Positions 34,753-42,274 of a stretch of 46,523 bases of DNA are shown here, piece after piece (position 1 is the stretch's first letter; every line of letters starts with the position of its first letter). Below the pieces are notes generated by a model. The model did not search any database, was not told the DNA's origin, and was given only the letters and a program-made list of their open reading frames with translations. Made by a program: the position numbers and the translations under genes. The DNA is from an uncultured Acetatifactor sp. (lineage in GTDB: Bacteria; Bacillota; Clostridia; Lachnospirales; Lachnospiraceae). The stretch is from the NCBI GenBank assembly GCA_910577035.1, contig CAJTKW010000033.1:1-46523 (forward strand). Reading direction: 5' to 3'.

Positions 34753-35760
34753 TTATTTTCGCATGGCCAGGCTTTTATCCCCAAAATGGTATACCTCGCC
34801 TTTGCGCCGATAGGGAACGCGGGCAGCGGGAACCGCCTGGGCAGCGCTCTGGGTGTGTACCGACTGGTCGTCAAAAAAGATCTGTGCCCCAAAGGCCCTT
34901 AAAAACTCTTTCTTTTCCAGCCCGCCCAGGAAAAATGCCTCGTCCACACGGACATTCCACGCCCGCATGGTGCGAATGACCCTCTCATGGGCCGGCGCGC
35001 TGCGGGAGGTGACAAGGGCCGTTCTGATGGGGCAGTTCTCCGTGCCAAGCTCCCTCTGTATATCGGAAAGCTTTTTCAGGAAGCTGGCAAAGGGGCCTTC
35101 CTTCAATGGGTCTCCTGCATGCAGCCGCTCGTTTTCCTCAAAAGCATTCAGACCCTTTTCCCGAAAGATTGCTTCGGATTCGTCCGCAAACAGCACCGCA
35201 TCCCCGTCGAAGGCGATCCGGATCTGTCCGGATGGCAGGGAGTACGGCCCGGGCATGGGAATAATCACGGAATCCCTCCTGCCCGGCTTTCTTTCCTGCC
35301 CCTCACAGTCCCGGGTACCGTCGGTACAGATGATTCCCGCTGCGATTCCGCCGTCAACGGCACACTGTACATCCTCCTCGCAGGCTGACAGAAACAAATC
35401 CGTGCCAAAGGCCGCAAGGTAAGGCGCAAGGGATGCACCGCTGACTAAGACCGAACGGGTAATGGGAAGCCCATAGTAAGCAATGGTATGGAAGACCCGC
35501 AGCGAGGTATCCGGGCTGTTATGGGACATAATGATTACCTCGATCAGATCCTTCTTTTCCGTGCATTCATTTAATCCCAGCAGGGACTTGATGAGCCGGA
35601 ACCCCGGGCCCGGCTTCAAAACCTCCTGTTCATGTTCCACCTGGTAACGGCAATAAGCCTCCAGGCCATCCCTTTCAAAGATTTCATTCTCAAGAGTCAA
35701 ATCAAACAATGCCCTGGAAGAAACTCCCACAACCATCTTTTTATCCATAGTGCATGCCAT
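34753..35760 (-). CDS. 5'-nucleotidase (PF06189-type, cN-I-like)
   Basis: A 335-residue protein of the cytosolic 5'-nucleotidase family found in bacteria. Visible conserved stretches are VGVSSRALFDL near the start, MSHNSPDTSLRVF near 78-90, ITRSVLVSGAS near 99-109, IRIAFDGDAVLFADESE near 182-198 (the haloacid-dehalogenase-like DxD core), and EAFFLGGLEKKEFL near 276-289. It should dephosphorylate nucleoside monophosphates, probably in the cytoplasm since there is no signal peptide. GGGAG six bases before the ATG at 35760 is preferred to 35808. It precedes sfsA-mutY by 13 bases, in the same probable operon. Confidence 0.85.
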   Translation of the reverse strand: MACTMDKKMVVGVSSRALFDLTLENEIFERDGLEAYCRYQVEHEQEVLKPGPGFRLIKSLLGLNECTEKKDLIEVIIMSHNSPDTSLRVFHTIAYYGLPITRSVLVSGASLAPYLAAFGTDLFLSACEEDVQCAVDGGIAAGIICTDGTRDCEGQERKPGRRDSVIIPMPGPYSLPSGQIRIAFDGDAVLFADESEAIFREKGLNAFEENERLHAGDPLKEGPFASFLKKLSDIQRELGTENCPIRTALVTSRSAPAHERVIRTMRAWNVRVDEAFFLGGLEKKEFLRAFGAQIFFDDQSVHTQSAAQAVPAARVPYRRKGEVYHFGDKSLAMRK

Positions 35761-35828
35761 AAGCCGCTCCCTTCCGCTGCCGCCTGACACGGGCAGCCTG
35801 TGCCGCACTTTAAAGGGAGCGCCCTGCG

Positions 35829-36524
35829 CTATCTGATCCGATTGCCGCCTTCATACCGCTCCAGCGTCAGCAGACATTTCTTCAATGCCTCATACCGCTC
35901 CTCGGTATCGCCCTCGTCAATCTCCACACCGCAGGCAATTGCCATAGTGGTGATCATTTCGTCGGTAATCCTGTGGTGCAGTCCCGCCAGAATATTCAGC
36001 CGAAGCTCGTACTCGTCCGCGTCCAGGAACTGCAGAACCATCGGGTCTAAAGCCAGCTCCCCCTGAGAACGGTCTTCCCCACCGGAATCCGATGCCGCGG
36101 CGGCTCCCCGGTCTGTGCCCACCGTCTCCGGAGCCGCAGATACTTCCCCGGAAACCCCGTTCGACGCCTCCGGAGCCGCAGACGCTTCCCCGGAAACCCT
36201 GTTCGACGCCTCCGGTGTCGGAGATACTTCCCCGGAAACCCTGTTCGACGCCTCCGGTGTCGGATCCGACTCCGCTCTCTGACGCTCCGCGCCCGGTCCC
36301 TGCAGCTCAAATCGAAACTCCTGAGACACCTGGGGATACTTTTCCCGGTCTACCCTGCCTGTAAACATTTCAAGCGGTCTCGCATAGGTCTGGAAATCTC
36401 CGTACATAGCCTGATAAATAACAAGCTGCTCCCCCGTCTCCGTGTGTACCGCCACCGCCGTGATCTGATACAGGTTCCCTTTAAAATGCTTATAAATTTC
36501 ATGTGGTCTCGGTATAAATGACAT
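35829..36524 (-). CDS. DUF1653 protein with a repeat linker
   Basis: A 231-residue protein. Residues 1-75 are a DUF1653 domain (RPHEIYKHFKGNLYQI; VIYQAMYGD), a small fold of unknown role. Residues 88-129 are three exact-register 14-residue repeats of the type PTPEASNRVSGEVS, extended by a partial fourth, and Glu/Ser/Gly-rich sequence to 155. The C-terminal 75 residues form a helical domain. At the DNA level the repeat is three 42-bp units (36138-36263). AGAGGAG lies eight bases before the ATG. The first gene of the run that leads into the 5'-nucleotidase and sfsA-mutY. Confidence 0.88.
   Translation of the reverse strand: MSFIPRPHEIYKHFKGNLYQITAVAVHTETGEQLVIYQAMYGDFQTYARPLEMFTGRVDREKYPQVSQEFRFELQGPGAERQRAESDPTPEASNRVSGEVSPTPEASNRVSGEASAAPEASNGVSGEVSAAPETVGTDRGAAAASDSGGEDRSQGELALDPMVLQFLDADEYELRLNILAGLHHRITDEMITTMAIACGVEIDEGDTEERYEALKKCLLTLERYEGGNRIR
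36138..36263. repeat. Three 42-bp tandem repeats inside the DUF1653 gene
   Basis: Each unit codes for 14 residues, ending G-E-V/A-S. The first two are nearly identical in DNA. Copy number is likely variable between strains. Confidence 0.85.
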
Positions 36525-36634
36525 TTCGGGAACTCCTCTCTATAAAATTCTACCCAAAAGTATACCCTAATTTCCCCGAAATGTCATGCGATTCCTGTCA
36601 ATTAATCCAAAGAACCGTAAATGCCCGCAACGGT

Positions 36635-37042
36635 TCAGTGACCTGTCTGAGCGGACACACCGCCCGTAATCAGGAACTCATAGCAGAATGTACTGCCTTC
36701 CTCCTCAAAGGCAAGGGCAGCCAGCTCCCGTGCCAGCAACTCCCGCCCGGCCTCTTCCATTCTGTCTATCTGCCTGTGGTGGACCGTTACCGTATACGCC
36801 CGGCTTCCGTCCCCATCCACCACCCGGGTCAGTGTCACGCCGCTGTTTTCAAAGCCCTGCTGCTTTAAGTAGGCCCTGGTGGAATATACCAGCTCCATTT
36901 CCTTCTCCCTGTAATACCCCTCCTGCTCCGCCCGGCCCAGCCCTGCCCTGCACATCACTGTCCCCGCAAAAGAAAAGGCCGCAACCGATACCAGGATAAC
37001 TGTTGCAGCCATAAACCGAATACTGCCTGCTTTTTCTCTCAT
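36635..37042 (-). CDS. Small membrane-anchored protein of unknown function
   Basis: A 135-residue protein with one N-terminal hydrophobic segment (about residues 9-32, following MREKAGSIR), then a helical region and a short beta-rich domain with TLTRVVDGDGSRAYTVTVHH, ending in a region with the only late cysteine. It looks like a type II anchored or pilin-like/pseudopilin-like small protein, but the prepilin cleavage site is not seen, so that is only a possibility. AGGAGG seven bases before the ATG at 37042 sets the start. Confidence 0.6.
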   Translation of the reverse strand: MREKAGSIRFMAATVILVSVAAFSFAGTVMCRAGLGRAEQEGYYREKEMELVYSTRAYLKQQGFENSGVTLTRVVDGDGSRAYTVTVHHRQIDRMEEAGRELLARELAALAFEEEGSTFCYEFLITGGVSAQTGH

Positions 37043-37185
37043 TCCGACGCCTCCTCCGAACGGATGTTCTATTATAGTATCCCATCCGCTTCTGTCTGTC
37101 AATGATTTTTACAGGCATATCATATAAAATTATAAGTACAATAAAACTCTCTTGAAGACCGGAAAATTTCCCGTAAGGCAAATCT

Positions 37186-37911
37186 TTAAAAATACGGCCC
37201 GGGCCCCGCAATACCTCCCCCGCAGCAGCCTCCGCCGAGACAGCACATGTTACAGACCATATTGGCAACACAGAGCTTCAGGCACACGCTGCTGCCGCCC
37301 ACGACAGGGTAACCGTAGGTAGCCTGCCGCTGCTCATACCAGCTGCCGCCGCTCTCAAACTGCCGCACCAGGCTGCGGTAGCCTGCATTGTTCGGCTCCA
37401 GGGCTGCCGCCTGTCTCGCGTGCTCCAGGGCTGCCACATTGCTTCCCAGTGCGGAATAGGCAATGGCACTGTAATAGTACCACCGTGCATTTCTCTCCTG
37501 CTTGCCAATGCCGTCCAGCGCAGTCCGCGCTTCCCTGTAATACCCGTTTCGGATATAGTTTCCCGCCGCCCTGAGATACGTGTTATCCTCGTAGCCGGTC
37601 TCCTGGCCAAAACCGCCGAAGCCAAAGCCCCCCGGGCCAAAACCGCCGTAATAGCCGGAGGCGCCGCGGCTGTCTCCGGCCCCCGCCCTGTCCCCGGCGA
37701 AGCCGCTTCCCGTATAACCGGAGGTCTTTTCCTTCATAACCTGCTGGTAAGCCGCCTGAATCTCCTTAAACTTCTCCTCTGCCTGCTCCTTATGGGGATT
37801 GTTGACATTGGCATCGGGATGATATTTTCTGCTCAGCGTCTTATATGCTTTCTTGATCTCTTCCTCAGTCGCATTCCTGCTTACCCCTAATACACTATAT
37901 GGATCGTACAT
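37186..37911 (-). CDS. DnaJ-domain protein with a cysteine-rich tail
   Basis: A 241-residue protein. Residues 1-65 are a J domain with the HPD motif at 31-33 (KYHPDANV), which stimulates an Hsp70 ATPase. A Gly/Tyr-rich linker (about 68-110) and TPR-like helices (about 112-190) follow. The last 35 residues are rich in cysteine and glycine (CNMCCLGGGCCGGG), unlike the zinc-finger of classical DnaJ. It is the third gene of the zinc-ribbon / DUF5685 / DnaJ run, 12 bases after DUF5685. It is not DnaJ itself; the client is unknown. GGAGAGG precedes the ATG. Confidence 0.9.
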   Translation of the reverse strand: MYDPYSVLGVSRNATEEEIKKAYKTLSRKYHPDANVNNPHKEQAEEKFKEIQAAYQQVMKEKTSGYTGSGFAGDRAGAGDSRGASGYYGGFGPGGFGFGGFGQETGYEDNTYLRAAGNYIRNGYYREARTALDGIGKQERNARWYYYSAIAYSALGSNVAALEHARQAAALEPNNAGYRSLVRQFESGGSWYEQRQATYGYPVVGGSSVCLKLCVANMVCNMCCLGGGCCGGGIAGPGPYF

Positions 37912-37923
37912 ATCCTCTCCGTT

Positions 37924-38748
37924 CTACTGCGCTCTTTTTTCATGTACCGCCTCATAACGGCCCCAGACTCCCGAATACAGGATATTGCGCAGGATCTCCA
38001 CATTTTCCAGAATGGGCAGCTTTTCAAACTCCCTGCAGCATTCCGACATCATCATCATGAGGATAGTCTTACATTCCTCTTCAAAATCCGGCCTTTCACG
38101 CTTAGCCTTAAGCGGATTAAAGGTACCCTTTTTCAGATCCTTCTCCACATCCTCGTACGCATCACAGAGATAAATAAACTTTCCCAGGAAAAAACCGAAG
38201 GTCCTCAGATTATCCGCCCACTCATCCTCCCTGGGCGTCACAATTTCCGCCATCACCCTGCCAAACAGGCCCGCCATGGTATCGATGTCCGTCTCTCCGT
38301 CCTGCTCCGCCTCCGAGAAGCGCTGCATCAGCAGGCTGATCTTTTCCAGCTTTTCACCATAATATTCCCCCAGTTTCCCGGTCTTTCCTTCCAGGATCCG
38401 CCCATAAACCAGCTTCCAGAACTTCTTCTCGTCTTTCCAGTCGTCCCGGCACTTATAACAGGCAAACAGTATATTCATGTCTGCGGCATACTCGGTATAT
38501 ATGTTATTTCTGGTCTCATGCCTCTCAAAGGGATGTGCAGCACATTTGCAGCTTCCCGCGGCGGTTTCCGGCTCATACAGGCCTGTAAGCAATATGGCAA
38601 GAAAGGTCATATCATAGCTTAATGCGATCTGGCCCGGCACGCCGTACTTCCTTTTCAGATCCCGGCATATCCCGCAATAGAAGGAGTGATAGACATCAAA
38701 CTCCCTGAATTTCATTTCGGCCTTATTAATCATCACATATCCGAACAT
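37924..38748 (-). CDS. DUF5685 family protein
   Basis: A 274-residue protein of a family I recognise as DUF5685, common in Lachnospiraceae and near J-domain genes. It is largely helical with many conserved cysteines: FYCGICRDLKRKYG near 24-37, CKCAAHPFERH near 67-77, and CYKCRDDWKD near 95-104, resembling metal-binding or prenyltransferase-like helical proteins. No catalytic motif was seen with confidence. It is nine bases after the zinc-ribbon gene and 12 before the DnaJ-domain gene, so the three probably act together. GAGG lies seven bases before ATG. Confidence 0.85.
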   Translation of the reverse strand: MFGYVMINKAEMKFREFDVYHSFYCGICRDLKRKYGVPGQIALSYDMTFLAILLTGLYEPETAAGSCKCAAHPFERHETRNNIYTEYAADMNILFACYKCRDDWKDEKKFWKLVYGRILEGKTGKLGEYYGEKLEKISLLMQRFSEAEQDGETDIDTMAGLFGRVMAEIVTPREDEWADNLRTFGFFLGKFIYLCDAYEDVEKDLKKGTFNPLKAKRERPDFEEECKTILMMMMSECCREFEKLPILENVEILRNILYSGVWGRYEAVHEKRAQ

Positions 38749-38757
38749 ATTCCGTCC

Positions 38758-39153
38758 TCAGCTTTTTTTAATAAACTCCGTGCCACACTTTCTGCAGGTG
38801 ATGGCAATACGTCCCCTGCCTCTGGGAACACGTATCTTCTGTCTGCATTTCGGACATTTATAGATATGGTACTGCCTGCTCTGCTGCCACTCCTGCTTCT
38901 TTTTCCCGAAAAGCTTCCTCACCTTCACGGTTTTATTCATAAACCACTGGTTCTCCCTGGAGCGCTTTGCAATATTTCTGGAAAACATGCGGAAATAGGA
39001 ATAGACCATTGCCACTCCTGCGATCAGGTAAAAAATATGCCCCCTGGGAAACAGGGACAATACCATGCAGACCACGGCGGTAATCATCAGAACACGGTTG
39101 AGATCATCATAGCCGTATCTGCCCCACATAAAACGCTGGAATTTTTCTCTCAT
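38758..39153 (-). CDS. Membrane protein with C-terminal zinc ribbon
   Basis: A 131-residue protein with two hydrophobic segments (about 19-34 and 39-56), a strongly basic region, and a CPKCRQKIRVPRG ... CRKCGTEF zinc ribbon at the end (about 100-128). It is the first gene of the operon with DUF5685 and the J-domain protein. The ribosome binding site is poor (AGGGG is far from ATG). Confidence 0.8.
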   Translation of the reverse strand: MREKFQRFMWGRYGYDDLNRVLMITAVVCMVLSLFPRGHIFYLIAGVAMVYSYFRMFSRNIAKRSRENQWFMNKTVKVRKLFGKKKQEWQQSRQYHIYKCPKCRQKIRVPRGRGRIAITCRKCGTEFIKKS

Positions 39154-39239
39154 AGTTATTCACTCTTCCCCTTTTTATCTGAAATCAACTTTGAACAATT
39201 ATCATTTTACTCTCTTTCCGCCATATTGCAATTAAATAA

Positions 39240-39329
39240 GTATAAAGAAAAATAAAGAAAGAAAAAAGACCTTCCGTGCAGGGAAAAGGCCGATACCTCC
39301 CGCATTTGTGAGGTATCGGCTCTCCTGCA
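39240..39329 (-). terminator. Terminator of pmbA
   Basis: On the minus strand an 11-bp stem GCCGATACCTC/GAGGTATCGGC (39289-39320) with an outer TGCAGG/CCTGCA extension (39277-39329), followed by a long T-rich tract (39272-39240). It is about 30 bases after the pmbA stop. Confidence 0.85.
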
Positions 39330-39355
39330 TATTCCAGCTGCCGGGACAAAGGGCA

Positions 39356-40726
39356 TCATTCTCCCGCAATGGTCATGTCCCGCACCAGTACAGAGGGCGC
39401 ACCACACTTGCCGACGCCCGTGCGGATAAACTCCATGTCGTTTCCCACTCTGTCCAGCTCCTTTAAAAGCGTATAAAAATTTCCGGATACAGTGATACTC
39501 TTCACAGGCCTTGTCTCTTTGCCGTTCTCAAAGCAGTATCCTGCTGCCAGGAGGGAAAAATCTCCCGTGACGGGATTGGCTCCCGCATGAAGGCCGGATA
39601 CGGACTTAATGCAGATTCCGTCCCCCGCAGCCGCCAGCAGCTCTTCCCGGCTTCCCTCCACAGGCTGCAGGTAAAAGGTAAAAGGACCCACGCTCACTGG
39701 AGAGGCGTAAGATGCCTTCTGGCCGTTTCCGGTAGATTTAACTCCCGCCTTGGCAGCCGTAGTCAGATTATACAGCAGGGTCTTAAGCACACCGCCTTCG
39801 ATCACATTCTTCTTACGGGTCGCCACGCCCTCCCCGTCGAAGGTTCTCTTGACCAGACTCTTTTCATGCAGGGGATCATCCGTGATCGTCACGAAATCGG
39901 CCGCGATCTTCTCCCCCTCCCTGCCGCTTAACAGGGACAGTCCCTTCTGCGCCGCCTCCGAAGAAAACACGGAAGAAAAGGTGGTAAGCAGGGCGGCAAA
40001 GGCCTTGCCGGTAAATACCACATGATATTTGCCGCTGGGCACGCTGGCGGCGCCGATGGTAGATGCCGCGTCTTCTACAGCCTTTCCCGCTATTTCCTTT
40101 AAGTCAAAATCCTCCAGGCTGCCGTCCTTGTCCTCACTGCCGTCATACATCTCATCTCCCTCGTGCATCAGGGCAAATCCTGCACAGCCTGCATAGGAAG
40201 CCTTATCCTCCAGGTCAAGCCCCCTGGAATTATACAAAGCAAATATGCTCTTTCCATATAAGGCATAACTCTGCGTGCCGTCCGCCACCCGGGGATCCGC
40301 CGCATACATCTCCTTCTGCAAGGTCAGGGCGGCCTCCGTCAGCTCGCTTCCGGAAGGCTCCCTGACAGTATTTCCCGTCAACACGGCATAGCTGTCTCCC
40401 GCTTCATGAATAAAGGACTCTTCCTCACTCTCAATGGAGCCCGCATTTTCCAACGCCCGAAGCACCAGGGACCTGGCTTCTTCCTCCGTCAGGTTCTCCG
40501 TGGAAGCATACCCTGCCTTACTGCCCCTGATACAGCGGTAGCAGATGCCCATGCTGCTGTCCGTATTGTACCCCTTGACCTCCTCCTGATATGTCTCCAC
40601 AGAAACGGAATCACTCTCCGTATAATACAACTCATAATCCGTGACCTGCAGCTCTTCCGAAATACCGATCACAGCCTGCTTAAATTCCTGATATGTCATC
40701 TTGATAACCACACCTTTCTCTGTCAT
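39356..40726 (-). CDS. pmbA: Metallopeptidase-family TldE/PmbA subunit
   Basis: The 456-residue partner of TldD; in E. coli TldD and TldE form a metalloprotease that trims unfolded peptides and matures microcin B17 and CcdA. It lacks the HExxxH zinc motif, as expected for the non-catalytic subunit. It keeps family stretches such as GICYRCIRGSKAGYAST, FTGKAFAALLTTF and the end GAPSVLVRDMTIAGE. It lies 63 bases after tldD and a terminator follows. The first ATG is used; an inner ATG at 40699 is possible, but neither has a strong ribosome binding site. Confidence 0.92.
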   Translation of the reverse strand: MTEKGVVIKMTYQEFKQAVIGISEELQVTDYELYYTESDSVSVETYQEEVKGYNTDSSMGICYRCIRGSKAGYASTENLTEEEARSLVLRALENAGSIESEEESFIHEAGDSYAVLTGNTVREPSGSELTEAALTLQKEMYAADPRVADGTQSYALYGKSIFALYNSRGLDLEDKASYAGCAGFALMHEGDEMYDGSEDKDGSLEDFDLKEIAGKAVEDAASTIGAASVPSGKYHVVFTGKAFAALLTTFSSVFSSEAAQKGLSLLSGREGEKIAADFVTITDDPLHEKSLVKRTFDGEGVATRKKNVIEGGVLKTLLYNLTTAAKAGVKSTGNGQKASYASPVSVGPFTFYLQPVEGSREELLAAAGDGICIKSVSGLHAGANPVTGDFSLLAAGYCFENGKETRPVKSITVSGNFYTLLKELDRVGNDMEFIRTGVGKCGAPSVLVRDMTIAGE

Positions 40727-40789
40727 TCACACCACTAACCTGTTGAAAGCGCCCGGCATGCCAAGGAGCATGCCCACAGCTTCACTCCT

Positions 40790-42169
40790 CTAGCGGCCGC
40801 CCACCGTGATAGAGGCCACCCGGATCAACGGCTGTCCCACATCCGTAGGAATGCTTCCCGAGGAAGCTCCGCACATACCCTGGGCCCTGGCCACGTTCCT
40901 GCCCACCATGTCGATATTCATAATCACGTCCGAGCCCTTGCCCACAAGGCTGGCTCCCCGTACCGGCTCGCAGATCCTGCCGTCCCTGATGACATAACCT
41001 TCCCGGACGGAGAAGTTAAACTGCCCTGTGACCGGGTTTACGGAGCCGCCGCCCATATCCTTTGCATAAAGGCCGTACTCTATAGACGCGATAATATCCT
41101 CATCTTTGTCCTCCCCTGCCGCTATGTAGGTATTGGTCATTCTGGAAGTAGGCACATACTCATAACCCTGACGCCTCGAGCTGCCTGTAGACTCCATGCC
41201 CATACGCCTGCCGTTCAGCTTGTCTATCATATAAGTCTTCAAAACACCTTTGTCGATGAGGACCTTCCTCCGTGCGGGAGTTCCCTCGTCATCAATGTTC
41301 ATGGAGCCCCATGCGTTGGGAATGGTGCCGTCGTCGATGGCAGTCACCTTGGGATTTGCAATCTGCTGTCCCAGCTTATCACAGAACTGTGACTGCCCCA
41401 GGGCAACGCCGGAAGCCTCCAGGGAATGCCCGCAGGCCTCGTGGAAAATTACGCCGCCAAAGCCGTTCTCAATGGCCACCGGCATCACTCCGGCATTGAT
41501 ATAGCCGGCATGCAGCATGGTAACTGCCTGCTTTGCCGCCTTTCTGCCCAGCTCCTTCGGATCAAAGTCCTCGAAAAGCTCCAGCCCTTTCCTGGCGCCG
41601 GGAGCAGTGCCGCCGGTCTGGTTTTCATTGCCGTCACTGGCAATGGCTGCAACATTTACCCTGGTCCTGATCTGCCGGTCCGTAGCCAGCAGGCCCTCAC
41701 TGGTAGCAATGAGAATCTTGTGGTCTACCTCCAGGAAGCTGCCGGTAACCTGGGAAATCTCCTGGCTGTACTCCTTTGCCGCCAGGCACATTTCCCTGAC
41801 ATAGTCAATTTTGACGGCGTTCTCCACACCTGCGGGAACAATCCGAATGGGATGTATATCCCCGAAAATCCGCTCCCTTAAGATAACGTCCCCATTCTCG
41901 GGTACTCCAGAAAGAGCATCTGCCACCCTGGACGCGCAGGCAAGCACCGCCGCCGGATCCAGGGAAGAAGCCGAACCCGCCACACATCTTGTACCTTTGA
42001 AAATACGAATTCCCACCCCGGAAATCACGGCATCCGCTATCTTGTCCACCTTGGCGGATACAAGGCTGATGGTTTTGTTACTGGTGTGCTCCGCATATAC
42101 TTCCGCATAATCCGCACCCGTGGAAAGCGCTTTTACCAGCGCCTCCCTGATAAGTTTCTGGGATAACAT
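40790..42169 (-). CDS. tldD: Metallopeptidase TldD
   Basis: The 459-residue catalytic subunit of the TldD/TldE protease. It contains the zinc motif IFHEACGHSLEASG (HExxxH, about 243-256), and the conserved YVPTSRMTNTYI and CGASSGSIPTDVGQP near the C terminus. AGGAGG six bases before the ATG sets the start. It is followed by pmbA. Which peptide is processed here is unknown; TldD/E-like proteins can also mature RiPPs, but no precursor was seen nearby. Confidence 0.95.
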   Translation of the reverse strand: MLSQKLIREALVKALSTGADYAEVYAEHTSNKTISLVSAKVDKIADAVISGVGIRIFKGTRCVAGSASSLDPAAVLACASRVADALSGVPENGDVILRERIFGDIHPIRIVPAGVENAVKIDYVREMCLAAKEYSQEISQVTGSFLEVDHKILIATSEGLLATDRQIRTRVNVAAIASDGNENQTGGTAPGARKGLELFEDFDPKELGRKAAKQAVTMLHAGYINAGVMPVAIENGFGGVIFHEACGHSLEASGVALGQSQFCDKLGQQIANPKVTAIDDGTIPNAWGSMNIDDEGTPARRKVLIDKGVLKTYMIDKLNGRRMGMESTGSSRRQGYEYVPTSRMTNTYIAAGEDKDEDIIASIEYGLYAKDMGGGSVNPVTGQFNFSVREGYVIRDGRICEPVRGASLVGKGSDVIMNIDMVGRNVARAQGMCGASSGSIPTDVGQPLIRVASITVGGR

Positions 42170-42216
42170 AAAAACCCTCCTTTTATTAGTAAATCTTCCT
42201 GCCCCACACTGGGTAC

Positions 42217-42261
42217 AAAATTCAAAACGCCTCCGGGCAGCATTATGCTGCCCCGAAGACG
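42217..42261 (-). terminator. Rho-independent terminator of pnp
   Basis: On the minus strand a long stem (42261-42228) with an eight-bp GGGCAGCA/TGCTGCCC core, three-base loop and G-U-containing lower stem, followed by TTTTGAATTTTG (42227-42216). Confidence 0.9.
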
Positions 42262-42274
42262 TCTCTACCTGATT

